DNA from: Prevotella sp.
GTDB lineage: Bacteria; Bacteroidota; Bacteroidia; Bacteroidales; Bacteroidaceae
Length of the DNA stretch: 64,000 nucleotides
Assembly: GCA_017965725.1 (NCBI GenBank)
Contig: JAGCPK010000139.1
Location: 1-64,000 of the forward strand
Direction of reading: 5' to 3'
Each line of letters opens with the position of its first letter. Within the stretch, counting starts at the first letter, position 1. Positions 55,581-64,000 of this stretch are shown in pieces. The notes beneath the pieces are model-generated. The model was not told where the DNA came from. It worked only from the letters and a program-made list of their open reading frames with translations, and searched no databases. Made by a program: the position numbers and the translations under genes.

Positions 55581-56491
55581 TCAAGACGGCTGAGACATAT
55601 CATGTACCAGTACTCCTCAAGGAGAGCGTCGACGGGCTTGCTATCAAGCCCGACGGTGTTTATATAGACACAACATTTGGTGGCGGTGGCCACAGCAAAG
55701 AAATACTCAGCAGACTGGGAAAGAAAGGACATCTATTCAGTTTCGACCAGGATGCAGATGCAGAAAAGAACAGCATTGACGACAATAGATTCACCTTTGT
55801 AAGAAGCAACTTCAGATATATCAAAAACTGGATGAAATACTATGGCGTAGAACAGATAGACGGTCTGCTTGCAGACCTCGGAGTATCAAGTCACCATTTC
55901 GATGACGAAACGCGTGGCTTCTCCTTTCGCTACGATGCGCCTTTGGACATGCGGATGAACAAAAGGGCTGGAAAGACGGCTGCCGACATCCTCAACGATG
56001 CAGAAGAAAGTCAACTGGCCGATATCTTTTATATATATGGAGAGTTGACAAATGCCCGAAAGATTGCCTCTGCCATTGTAAAGGGAAGAGGAAACAAACG
56101 AATAGAGACCACTGCCGACCTATTGCAAGTGACGGACGGCCTCTTCCAGCGGGAGCGCGAAAAGAAAGAGATGGCCAAACTCTTCCAAGCACTGCGCATT
56201 GAGGTCAACCATGAGATGGATGCTCTCCGTGACATGCTCAACGGAGCGCGTGATCTGCTTAGTACAGGAGGACGGTTATCGGTAATCACCTACCACTCAC
56301 TGGAAGACCGCATTGTCAAGAACTATATGAAGGCAGGCAACTCTGAAGGCAAGGTCGTTCAAGACTTCTTCGGAAGAATTGAGGCCCCCTTCAAAAGCGT
56401 CAACAATAAAGTGGTGACTCCCTCCGCAGACGAACAGGCCCGAAACCCGCGCAGTAGAAGCGCCAAATTAAGAATAGCAGAGAAAACCTGA
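55577..56491 (+). CDS. rsmH: 16S rRNA (cytosine1402-N4)-methyltransferase RsmH
   Basis: 304 residues. The AdoMet-binding glycine loop is DTTFGGGGHSKEILSRLG near residue 35, after HVPVLLKESVDGLAIKPDG. Other family blocks are GLLADLGVSSHHFDDETRGF, FRYDAPLDMRMNKRAG and the conserved TYHSLEDRIVKNYM near 235. The C-terminus (DEQARNPRSRSAKLRIAEK) also fits the family. It methylates C1402 in the ribosomal P site. It starts within the mraZ stop and ends 6 bases before the ftsL-like gene, the normal dcw order. Confidence 0.96.
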   Translation: MIKTAETYHVPVLLKESVDGLAIKPDGVYIDTTFGGGGHSKEILSRLGKKGHLFSFDQDADAEKNSIDDNRFTFVRSNFRYIKNWMKYYGVEQIDGLLADLGVSSHHFDDETRGFSFRYDAPLDMRMNKRAGKTAADILNDAEESQLADIFYIYGELTNARKIASAIVKGRGNKRIETTADLLQVTDGLFQREREKKEMAKLFQALRIEVNHEMDALRDMLNGARDLLSTGGRLSVITYHSLEDRIVKNYMKAGNSEGKVVQDFFGRIEAPFKSVNNKVVTPSADEQARNPRSRSAKLRIAEKT

Positions 56492-56497
56492 AAGAAT

Positions 56498-56905
56498 ATG
56501 GACGATATTGAGATAAAGGAACAAGCAAAGGAAACCATCCAGAAGATCAAGGACACGGTCAAGGAAGAAGATCCAAAACTGTCATCCACGCTAACACTGC
56601 GTACGATTCTCGGTGGAGACTTCCTGACGGCAGAACTGGTGCGCCACCAGATCTGGCTCATTGTGCTCATCGTCTTGTTCGCCATTGTCTATGTGGCCTT
56701 CAGATATCAATGCCAACAGGACATGATTGCCATCGACAAGATGGAAAAGGAGTTGCTCGATGCCAAGTACAAGGCCCTTTCGAGTTCAAGCACCCTCACA
56801 GAGAAGTGTCGTGAGAGCCATGTGCTCGATGCGCTGAGAAACAACAAGGACAGTGTGCTGCATATCGCAGACCAGCCACCTTATATTATTAATGTACCAG
56901 AATGA
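56498..56905 (+). CDS. ftsL: FtsL-like cell division protein
   Basis: 135 residues with one membrane segment (about 50-67: IWLIVLIVLFAIVYVAF) after a charged cytoplasmic tail, then a coiled-coil-like periplasmic part (IDKMEKELLDAKYKALSSSS). This is the single-pass FtsL-like topology, and its place between rsmH and ftsI is where Bacteroidales carry a divergent FtsL. Sequence conservation in this family is low, so the assignment depends mostly on position and topology. The last 4 bases overlap ftsI (ATGA), so they are translationally coupled. Confidence 0.8.
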   Translation: MDDIEIKEQAKETIQKIKDTVKEEDPKLSSTLTLRTILGGDFLTAELVRHQIWLIVLIVLFAIVYVAFRYQCQQDMIAIDKMEKELLDAKYKALSSSSTLTEKCRESHVLDALRNNKDSVLHIADQPPYIINVPE

Positions 56906-59019
56906 GTAGGTTTAGCACAGAAAAAGTCATGCCACGGTACTTCGCTATTGCAGTTGTACTGACACTGATTGGTTTTGCCATCATCGGCAAAGCCATGTAT
57001 ATCATGACAGCCAAGAAATCATACTGGACACAAGTGGCCTCAAGGTTGAAGCGCGACAGCGTCAGCGTAAAGCCTACTCGCGGTAATATTCTCAGTTGCG
57101 ACGGTCAGTTGATGGCTGGTAGCATACCTGAATATAAAATATTCATGGACTTCCAGGCTGGAGCCACCGACTCTACTAGCAACCATAAGCGCGACTCACT
57201 CTGGGCTGAAAACATCGACACCCTGTGCTACGAACTGAACCAGATATTCCCTTCAAGGTCGGTTGCGGAGTTCAAAGCACATCTGTTGGAAGGCAAGCAT
57301 AAGGTGATGAAGAATGGTTCGGTAGGTGCCCGCCACTGGCCCATCTGGCCTCGACGCATCGACTATAACACTTTCTGTGAGGTACACCGTCTGCCTATTT
57401 TCCGTGAACGTCCAGGCGTTGGAGGTTTCCATTGGGAGCAATTCAATGCCCGCCGTAAACCCTTCTCAACGTTGGCAAGACGTACCATCGGTGACCTCTT
57501 CGGTGAAATCGATAGTGCCAAGAATGGACTTGAACTGGCTTTCGACAAGGAACTCCGAGGGACTAACGGACTCATGCACCGTCGTAAGGTGCTCAGCAAA
57601 TTCCTCGACATTCCTGTTCTTTCACCTGTTGACGGTGCAGACATCGTGACCACCATCGACGTGGGTATGCAAGATCTTGCAGAACGGGCTGTCATAGAAG
57701 AACTAAAGGAAATCGGCGGTGAAATGGGTGTCGCCATCCTCATGGAAGTGCAGACGGGCGACATAAAAGCCATTGTCAACATGCAACGTGGAGCCGATGG
57801 TGAGTATCATGAGATGGTCAATAATGCTATCAGTTACCGTTGCGAACCAGGCTCAGTGTTCAAAGTGGCATCTTTCCTTGTGGCCCTCGATGACGGCGTA
57901 GTAGATACCAGTTTCGTCATCCATACGGGTAGTGGTGTGATGGAGATGCACGGTCGTCCGATGAAAGACCACAACTGGCGTCGTGGCGGTTATCAGGATA
58001 TCAATATGGCCCGAGCCTTGGAAGTCAGTTCGAACATCGGTGTCAGTTATATCATCGACAAGTTCTATGGCAGTAATCCCACGAAATATGTGCAGGGGCT
58101 CTACCGCGTGGGTATCCACGAAGACCTAAAACTACCTCTTGTGGGTTATCACGCACCTTGGATCCGTATGCCAGACACCAAGACCACAGACCGTTCACAA
58201 TACTGGAGCAAGACCACTCTGCCCTGGATGAGTATCGGCTATGAGACGCAAATTGCGCCCATCAATACAGTGGCGTTCTACAATGCCATTGCCAACAATG
58301 GCAAGATGATGCAACCGCGCTTCGTAAAACAACTTGTGAAGAACGGTGAGGTAATCAAGGAGTTCGAGCCCGTCGTTCTCAAGGAGCGCATTGCCAAGCC
58401 TCAGGCCATCAAGACCATGCAGACCATTCTGGAACATGTTGTCAGTCAAGGGTTAGGAAAGAAAGCCGGTTCTAAGTCATTCAAGGTGGCTGGCAAAACG
58501 GGAACGGCACAGGTTGCAGACCAATATGGCGGTTATCACTCTGGCACCACCCGCTACTGGCTGTCGTTCGCTGGCTATTTCCCTGCCGACAATCCTCGAT
58601 ATACATGTATCGTCTGTCTAAAGAAATCTGGTCTGCCAGCCTCTGGCGGCGGTATGAGCGGTGTGGTGTTCCATCATATCTCCGAGGGTGTGATGGCACA
58701 GAACCTTAAACTTAGTGTTGAAGATGCCCGTGATGAGAGATCCATCTTCGTTCCCGACGTGAAAGAAGGTGACGTTGCTGCAGCAGATTATGTTCTCAAT
58801 AGCCTGAACATCAAAAAGAAGCCTACGTTGGCCATGAAGAAAACTTCATCTGACATCATCCCCGACCTGACGGGTATGGGGGCACGCGACGCCGTCTATC
58901 TGTTGGAGAGTCGGGGCGTAAAGGCAGTTGTCAAAGGACGCGGGAAAGTGAAATCACAAAGTATTTATAGTGGCACGGCCATCAAACAAGGCATGGCCTG
59001 TGAACTACATCTGGAATAA
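56902..59019 (+). CDS. ftsI: Peptidoglycan transpeptidase FtsI (PBP3-type) with PASTA
   Basis: 705 residues. An N-terminal membrane anchor ([20 protein letters not shown]) precedes the dimerisation domain. The penicillin-binding domain has all three active-site motifs: EPGSVFKV with Ser318 and Lys321, the SxN triad Ser376-Asn378 and KTGT at 532-535. A PASTA-type ending ([20 protein letters not shown], then [14 protein letters not shown]) follows at the C-terminus, as in many Bacteroidetes FtsI. It cross-links septal peptidoglycan at the division site. It overlaps the ftsL-like gene by 4 bases. Confidence 0.95.
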   Translation: MSRFSTEKVMPRYFAIAVVLTLIGFAIIGKAMYIMTAKKSYWTQVASRLKRDSVSVKPTRGNILSCDGQLMAGSIPEYKIFMDFQAGATDSTSNHKRDSLWAENIDTLCYELNQIFPSRSVAEFKAHLLEGKHKVMKNGSVGARHWPIWPRRIDYNTFCEVHRLPIFRERPGVGGFHWEQFNARRKPFSTLARRTIGDLFGEIDSAKNGLELAFDKELRGTNGLMHRRKVLSKFLDIPVLSPVDGADIVTTIDVGMQDLAERAVIEELKEIGGEMGVAILMEVQTGDIKAIVNMQRGADGEYHEMVNNAISYRCEPGSVFKVASFLVALDDGVVDTSFVIHTGSGVMEMHGRPMKDHNWRRGGYQDINMARALEVSSNIGVSYIIDKFYGSNPTKYVQGLYRVGIHEDLKLPLVGYHAPWIRMPDTKTTDRSQYWSKTTLPWMSIGYETQIAPINTVAFYNAIANNGKMMQPRFVKQLVKNGEVIKEFEPVVLKERIAKPQAIKTMQTILEHVVSQGLGKKAGSKSFKVAGKTGTAQVADQYGGYHSGTTRYWLSFAGYFPADNPRYTCIVCLKKSGLPASGGGMSGVVFHHISEGVMAQNLKLSVEDARDERSIFVPDVKEGDVAAADYVLNSLNIKKKPTLAMKKTSSDIIPDLTGMGARDAVYLLESRGVKAVVKGRGKVKSQSIYSGTAIKQGMACELHLE

Positions 59020-59035
59020 CAAAATGACTAAAGAT

Positions 59036-60487
59036 ATGAAACTAAGCGAGTTACTCAAAAACGTAAAGCCTCTCAGCATCATTGGCAGTGCTGAGGTTGA
59101 CATGACAGGAGTGAACATCGACTCCCGACGCGTTGAGTCTGGTCATCTCTTTGTTGCTATCGCAGGTACACAGACCGACGGTCACAAGTATATCCCTAAA
59201 GCGATAGAACTGGGGGCAAAGGCTATTCTCTGTGAACAACTCCCTGAAGATAAGGCAGAGGGAGTGACGTATGTGCAAGTAAGTTCCACTGAGGACTGTG
59301 TAGGAGAGGTGGCCACACAGTTCTATGGTGACCCGTCGAGAAAACTGACATTAGTCGGCGTGACAGGTACCAACGGCAAGACCACTATTGCCACCTTATT
59401 ATATAATATGTTCCGTCAGTTCGGACATAAGTGTGGCCTGCTCTCTACCGTCTGCAACTATATCGAGGGTGAAGCCATCCCCACAGACCACACCACCCCC
59501 GACCCCATCGAATTGAATCAACTGTTAGCACGTATGGTGGAGGCTGGTTGTGAATATGCTTTCATGGAGTGTAGCAGTCACGCCATTGCCCAAAAGCGTA
59601 TTGGCGGATTGAAGTTCAAGGGAGGACTCTTTACCAACCTGACCCGTGATCATCTTGACTATCACAAGACCTTCGAAAACTATCGTGATGCAAAAAAGGC
59701 CTTCTTTGATGGACTGAGTAAGGATGCTTTCGCCATCACCAATGCCGACGATAAGAACGGTCTGTTCATGGTACAGAACACAAAGGCTCAGGTAAAGACC
59801 TACTCCACCCGCACGATGGCTGACTTCAAGGCTCGCATCATCGAGTGTCATTTTGAAGGGATGTATCTTGACATCGATGGACGAGAGGTTGGGGTACAGT
59901 TCATTGGCAAGTTTAATGTCAGCAATCTGCTTGCCGTCTATGGTGCCGCTATCATGCTGGGAAAGAAACCTGAAGATATCCTTGTGATACTAAGCACACT
60001 GAAGAGTGTCAACGGACGACTGGAACCTCTCCGTTCTCCTGAAGGTTTTACTGCTATCGTGGATTACGCCCATACACCTGATGCCCTGGAGAATGTGCTC
60101 AACGCCATTCATGAGGTACTCGATGGCAAGGGCAAGGTCATCACGGTCTGCGGAGCCGGAGGCAACCGCGACAAAGGCAAGCGTCCCCTGATGGCCCAGG
60201 AAGCTGTAAAACAGAGCGACAAGGTCATTATCACCTCCGACAATCCCCGTTTCGAAGAACCACAGGACATCATTAACGACATGCTGGCAGGTCTTGACCG
60301 GAAACAGATGAAGAAGGTCGTTAGCATCGTTGACCGCAAGGAAGCCATCCGTACTGCCTGTATGATGGCAGAAAAGGGCGACGTCATTCTCATCGCAGGC
60401 AAAGGCCATGAGGACTATCAGGAAATCAAAGGTGTAAAACACCACTTTGACGACAAGGAAGTGGTAAGGGAAATCTTCAAAAACTAA
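59036..60487 (+). CDS. murE: UDP-MurNAc-tripeptide synthetase MurE
   Basis: 483 residues from the ATG at 59036 ([20 protein letters not shown]); an ATG at 59024 would add 4 residues. ATP-binding loop GTNGKTT is at residues 111-117, followed by [20 protein letters not shown] and the Mur-ligase block [19 protein letters not shown]. The DNPRFEEP motif at about 402 is the one associated with addition of meso-diaminopimelate rather than lysine. It adds the third residue of the stem peptide in the cytoplasm. It follows ftsI by 16 bases and precedes mraY by 5; no murF lies between, which is usual in Bacteroidales. Confidence 0.95.
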   Translation: MKLSELLKNVKPLSIIGSAEVDMTGVNIDSRRVESGHLFVAIAGTQTDGHKYIPKAIELGAKAILCEQLPEDKAEGVTYVQVSSTEDCVGEVATQFYGDPSRKLTLVGVTGTNGKTTIATLLYNMFRQFGHKCGLLSTVCNYIEGEAIPTDHTTPDPIELNQLLARMVEAGCEYAFMECSSHAIAQKRIGGLKFKGGLFTNLTRDHLDYHKTFENYRDAKKAFFDGLSKDAFAITNADDKNGLFMVQNTKAQVKTYSTRTMADFKARIIECHFEGMYLDIDGREVGVQFIGKFNVSNLLAVYGAAIMLGKKPEDILVILSTLKSVNGRLEPLRSPEGFTAIVDYAHTPDALENVLNAIHEVLDGKGKVITVCGAGGNRDKGKRPLMAQEAVKQSDKVIITSDNPRFEEPQDIINDMLAGLDRKQMKKVVSIVDRKEAIRTACMMAEKGDVILIAGKGHEDYQEIKGVKHHFDDKEVVREIFKN

Positions 60488-60492
60488 CCGTT

Positions 60493-61764
60493 ATGCTATA
60501 TTATTTCTTCAGATTCTTAGAACAATATGACATCCCGGGCTCACATATGTGGTCCTATATTTCGTTCCGCTCTTTGCTGACGTTAATCTTGTCGTTGCTC
60601 ATCTCGGCCTGGTTTGGTGAGAAGTTTATCAAATGGATGAAACGTAGAAAAATCTTCGAAACAGAGCGCGACCCGGAGATTGACCCGTTCGGGGTGGAAA
60701 AGAAAGGTGTACCCACGATGGGTGGCATCATCATCATTGTCAGTATCCTCGTGCCAGTGCTTTTTTTCGGACGTATCCGTAACATCTATCTGATTTTGAT
60801 GATTATTACCACCCTCTGGTTGGGATTCCTTGGGTTCCTTGATGATTATATCAAGATCTTCAAACGCAACAAAGAGGGATTGAAAGGAAAATATAAGATT
60901 GTAGGTCAGATCAGTATAGGCTTCATCGTCGGATTGACGCTTTGGCTCAGCCCAGATGTTGTCGTACGTGAGAATGTCAATGTACAGCAACAAAATCAGG
61001 AGATTGTGGTGAAACATAAACAAGAAGCCACAAAGTCGCTTCATACCACTATCCCCTTTGTGAAGAACCACAACCTGAACTATTCCGAGGTGCTGGGTTT
61101 CTTAGGAAAGTACAAGGTTGCAGCAGGATGGGTTATCTTCGTGTTGATGACCATTCTGGTGGTGACAGCCGTCAGCAATGGTGCCAACCTCAACGACGGT
61201 ATGGACGGTATGTGTGCAGGTAATTCCGCGATTATAGGCGTGGTGCTAGGCATTCTGGCATATGTGTCATCGCATATCGGATATGCTTCGTATTTCGACA
61301 TCATGTATATCCCTCACTCAGAAGAGTTGGTGATCTTCCTCTGTGCCTTTGTGGGAGCCATGGTCGGATTCTTGTGGTACAACGCCTTCCCTGCTCAGGT
61401 CTTCATGGGCGATACGGGATCCCTGACCATTGGTGGTATCATCGGTGTGTGTGCCGTCATCATCCACAAGGAACTATTGTTGCCCATCCTCTGCGGTATC
61501 TTCTTCGTAGAGAGTCTCAGTGTCATCATCCAGACGCAGTGGTTTAAGATACAGAAGCGTAAGGGCAAGCGTGTAAGAGTCTTCCGTGCCACACCCATCC
61601 ATGATAACTTCCGTAAACTCGATTCCCAACTCGATGCCACCAGTACCTATATCCTGAAAGGCTGGCCTCACCGTCCGTTCCATGAGTCGAAGATTACCAT
61701 CCGCTTTTGGATTACCACTATTATCTTGGCGGCACTGACCATCATAACCCTGAAAATAAGATAA
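60493..61764 (+). CDS. mraY: Phospho-MurNAc-pentapeptide-transferase MraY
   Basis: 423 residues with about ten membrane segments. Conserved cytoplasmic motifs: KKGVPTMGGIIIIVSILVP, the FLDDYIKIFKRNKEGLKGKY aspartate block, NGANLNDGMDGMCAGNSAI and MGDTGSLTIGGIIGVCAVI. The loop carrying VVRENVNVQQQNQEIVVKH between two membrane segments makes it longer than the approximately 360 residues of E. coli MraY, a feature seen in Bacteroidetes. It transfers phospho-MurNAc-pentapeptide to undecaprenyl phosphate (lipid I). It ends 17 bases before murD. Confidence 0.96.
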   Translation: MLYYFFRFLEQYDIPGSHMWSYISFRSLLTLILSLLISAWFGEKFIKWMKRRKIFETERDPEIDPFGVEKKGVPTMGGIIIIVSILVPVLFFGRIRNIYLILMIITTLWLGFLGFLDDYIKIFKRNKEGLKGKYKIVGQISIGFIVGLTLWLSPDVVVRENVNVQQQNQEIVVKHKQEATKSLHTTIPFVKNHNLNYSEVLGFLGKYKVAAGWVIFVLMTILVVTAVSNGANLNDGMDGMCAGNSAIIGVVLGILAYVSSHIGYASYFDIMYIPHSEELVIFLCAFVGAMVGFLWYNAFPAQVFMGDTGSLTIGGIIGVCAVIIHKELLLPILCGIFFVESLSVIIQTQWFKIQKRKGKRVRVFRATPIHDNFRKLDSQLDATSTYILKGWPHRPFHESKITIRFWITTIILAALTIITLKIR

Positions 61765-61781
61765 GTTAAGATTATAAGAAG

Positions 61782-63116
61782 ATGAAGAAAAGAATCGTTA
61801 TATTAGGAGCAGGAGAGAGCGGTGCAGGTGCCGCTGTACTCGCCCGAAAAGAAGGTTTCGACGTGTTTGTGTCAGACATGTCGAAGATTGCCGACAAATA
61901 TAAGAAGATGCTCGACGAACGTCATATCGAGTGGGAAGAAGGCCAGCATTCCGAGGCAAAGATATTAAATGCCGACGAGATTATCAAGAGTCCTGGAATC
62001 CCTGAAACAGCCCCAATGGTTGTGAAAGCCATCGAGAAAGGCATCCATATCATCAGTGAAATCGAATTTGCTGGACGCTACACTAACTCGAAGATGATCT
62101 GTATCACTGGCTCTAATGGCAAGACCACCACTACCTCACTAATCTTCCATATCTTCAAGGATGCAGGTTATGATGCCGGGCTGGCAGGCAACATTGGCAA
62201 TTCACTGGCTCTGCAGGTGGCTGAAGATCCCCATGAGTACTACATCATTGAACTCAGTTCCTTCCAACTTGACAATATGTATGACTTCCGCGCCAATATT
62301 GCCATTCTGTTGAACATCACACCCGACCATCTGGACCGTTATGGGTTTGAGATGCAAAACTACGTAGATTCTAAAATGCGTATTCTACAGAACCAGACCA
62401 AGGATGACGCCTTCATCTACTGGGCTGACGATCCCATCATCAAAAGGGAACTGACGAAATACAACATCCAGGCCATTCAGTACCCCTTTGCCGAACTGAA
62501 AGAAAAGGGTGTTATCGGTTACATCGAAGAGGGCCAATATAAGATTGAGAAGCCCGAGCCCTTCAATATGGAACAGGAAAGTCTCAGTCTGACGGGTAAA
62601 CATAATATTTACAATTCACTTGCCGCTGGTATTGCTGCCGACATTGCCGGTATCAAGAAAGAAGAAATCCGCAAGTGCCTGAGTGACTTCCCTGGCGTGG
62701 AACACCGTCTGGAGAAAGTATGCACCGTACGTGGTGTGCAATACATCAACGATTCAAAGGCTACGAATGTTGATGCCTGTTGGTATGCTCTTGAAGCTAT
62801 GAAGACAAAGGTCATCCTTATCATTGGTGGGAAGGACAAGGGTAACGATTATGAGCCCATCAAACCACTCGTAAAGGAAAAGTGTTCTGGAATCGTCTAT
62901 CTTGGAGCAGACAACCAGAAACTCCATGACAATTTCGACAGTCTGGGAATCCCAGTCAAAGACACGCATTCCATGAAGGACTGTGTGGCAGCCTGCTACG
63001 AGATGGCCCAACCCGGCGAGACCGTGCTGTTGAGTCCATGCTGCGCCTCGTTTGATCTCTTCAAGAACATGGAAGATCGTGGGGAGCAATTCAAGACATT
63101 GGCAAAAAACTTATGA
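61782..63116 (+). CDS. murD: UDP-MurNAc-L-alanine:D-glutamate ligase MurD
   Basis: 444 residues. The N-terminal Rossmann domain starts KKRIVILGAGESGAGAAVLA. The ATP loop GSNGKTT is at residues 110-116. Central-domain blocks are YIIELSSFQLDNMYDFRANI and LLNITPDHLDRYGFEMQNY; the C-terminal domain has VQYINDSKATNVDACWYALE, VILIIGGKDKGNDYEPI and LLSPCCASFDLFKNMEDRG. It adds D-glutamate in the cytoplasm. Its TGA overlaps the ftsW ATG by 4 bases. Confidence 0.96.
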   Translation: MKKRIVILGAGESGAGAAVLARKEGFDVFVSDMSKIADKYKKMLDERHIEWEEGQHSEAKILNADEIIKSPGIPETAPMVVKAIEKGIHIISEIEFAGRYTNSKMICITGSNGKTTTTSLIFHIFKDAGYDAGLAGNIGNSLALQVAEDPHEYYIIELSSFQLDNMYDFRANIAILLNITPDHLDRYGFEMQNYVDSKMRILQNQTKDDAFIYWADDPIIKRELTKYNIQAIQYPFAELKEKGVIGYIEEGQYKIEKPEPFNMEQESLSLTGKHNIYNSLAAGIAADIAGIKKEEIRKCLSDFPGVEHRLEKVCTVRGVQYINDSKATNVDACWYALEAMKTKVILIIGGKDKGNDYEPIKPLVKEKCSGIVYLGADNQKLHDNFDSLGIPVKDTHSMKDCVAACYEMAQPGETVLLSPCCASFDLFKNMEDRGEQFKTLAKNL

Positions 63117-64000
63117 ATACAAAGATTGGAAATCTGTTTAAGGGAGACAAGGTCATCTGGATGGTGCTCCTGTTCCTGTGCCTGATCAGTGTCGTCGAGG
63201 TGTTTTCAGCCTCCAGTACACTGACCTACAAGAGCCAGGACTATCTGGGTCCCATCATCGGACATTCCTGGAAGATTCTGGTGGGTGTTGGCGTGGCCAT
63301 TCTCATCCTGAACGTTCCCTGTCGGTTTTTCAAACTGGCAACTCCTGCCCTGTTGCTCATTTCCGTCATCATGTTGTTATGGGTTCTGTTCTTCGGAGAG
63401 AAAACCAATGATGCCGGACGCTGGATCAGTCTGCTGGGACTGAAGTTCCAGCCCTCAGAGATTGCCAAGGGAACCATGGTGCTGGTGACAGCTCAGATTC
63501 TCAGTGCAATGCAGCGTGACGACGGGGCCGACAAACGGGCCTTCAAATATATACTCATCATTGTGATTCCTTTCTGTCTGCTCATCGGACTGGAGAATCT
63601 TTCCACGGCAGCCCTCATTCTGGCTGTAATCTTCCTGATGATGTTCATCGGACGGGTACCCTTGATGCAATTGGGTAAGTTCATGGGAGCGGGTATCATT
63701 CTCGTGGTCCTATTCGTTGGGTCTATTTATCTGTTGGGCAGTCTTGAGAAAAATGACGGTAGAGAGACACAGACAGAAACGATTGTCAATGGCGAGGTCA
63801 AGAAAGACACAAAGAAGAATACCACCTTCTTACACCGTTTCAGTACATGGAAGGGACGTATCGACAAACATCTGAACAAGAAAGCTGTGGCACCCGAGGA
63901 CTACGATCTTGACAAAGATGCCCAGGTGGCACATGCAAACATTGCCATCGTCGGAAGCAACATCATCGGCAAAGGTCCTGGTAAATCCGTGGAACGAGAC
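63113..64000 (+). CDS. ftsW: Peptidoglycan glycosyltransferase FtsW, C-terminus beyond window
   Basis: The frame from ATG 63113 is open to the right edge, giving 296 codons. The N-terminus has a membrane segment (VIWMVLLFLCLISVVEVFSA) followed by SSTLTYKSQ, then GHSWKILVGVGVAILILNV. The SEDS-family block DAGRWISLLGLKFQPSEIAK and the next membrane segments (including LENLSTAALILAVIFLMMF) identify it as FtsW. It starts inside the murD stop. FtsW polymerises septal glycan strands with FtsI. The catalytic region and the rest of the protein are outside the window. Confidence 0.92.
   Translation, partial: MNTKIGNLFKGDKVIWMVLLFLCLISVVEVFSASSTLTYKSQDYLGPIIGHSWKILVGVGVAILILNVPCRFFKLATPALLLISVIMLLWVLFFGEKTNDAGRWISLLGLKFQPSEIAKGTMVLVTAQILSAMQRDDGADKRAFKYILIIVIPFCLLIGLENLSTAALILAVIFLMMFIGRVPLMQLGKFMGAGIILVVLFVGSIYLLGSLEKNDGRETQTETIVNGEVKKDTKKNTTFLHRFSTWKGRIDKHLNKKAVAPEDYDLDKDAQVAHANIAIVGSNIIGKGPGKSVERD

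Overview
The window looks like a chromosome fragment of a Bacteroidales bacterium, most likely a Prevotella-like member of Prevotellaceae. This rests on fimbrillin and FimB/Mfa2-type lipoproteins, DUF3575, a type IX secretion (T9SS) sorting domain, a SusA-like amylase, a probable glycine-lipid gene pair, Bacteroidetes-type TAnnTTTG -7 promoter boxes, and a Bacteroidales-order division/cell-wall (dcw) cluster. No phylogenetic computation was possible, so the genus is an inference.

Region 1 (0 to 47.2 kb) is read entirely from the minus strand, from 47.2 kb down to the left edge. It starts with one good promoter (47226-47255). Then come an OmpA/DUF3575 outer-membrane protein, five fimbrial-type lipoproteins (two long fimbrillin-like paralogs around a FimB/Mfa2-like anchor, then a FimA-like and an Mfa-like subunit), and very large secreted proteins: about 3,772, 1,201 and 1,891 residues, and one of more than 5,500 residues that runs off the left edge without a stop. 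The large proteins share a glycine-rich VYGGG(N/D) turn motif that looks like a beta-solenoid. Two small DNA-binding-type genes, a RhuM-family protein and a truncated KilA-N protein, lie between the last two giants. Gaps are short or genes overlap, so this is probably one operon or a few nested ones. My reading is a type V fimbria-like locus whose main cargo is giant solenoid proteins. I do not recognise a described system with this composition.

Region 2 (47.4 to 55.0 kb) is ordinary chromosomal sequence: a SusA-like amylase (minus), a divergent DUF1593 nucleoside-hydrolase-like secreted protein (plus), a TIGR03915/TIGR03916 DNA-repair-associated radical SAM pair (minus), and two acyltransferases resembling GlsA/GlsB of glycine-lipid synthesis (minus).

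Region 3 (55.0 kb to the right edge) is the start of the dcw cluster on the plus strand: mraZ, rsmH, ftsL-like, ftsI, murE, mraY, murD and the first 296 codons of ftsW. Several junctions overlap by ATGA, and MraZ-type operator repeats precede mraZ.

No tRNA, rRNA, CRISPR array, insertion sequence or confident terminator was seen. No stretch over 300 bases lacks a gene; the longest gap is the 293-base divergent region 54832-55124.
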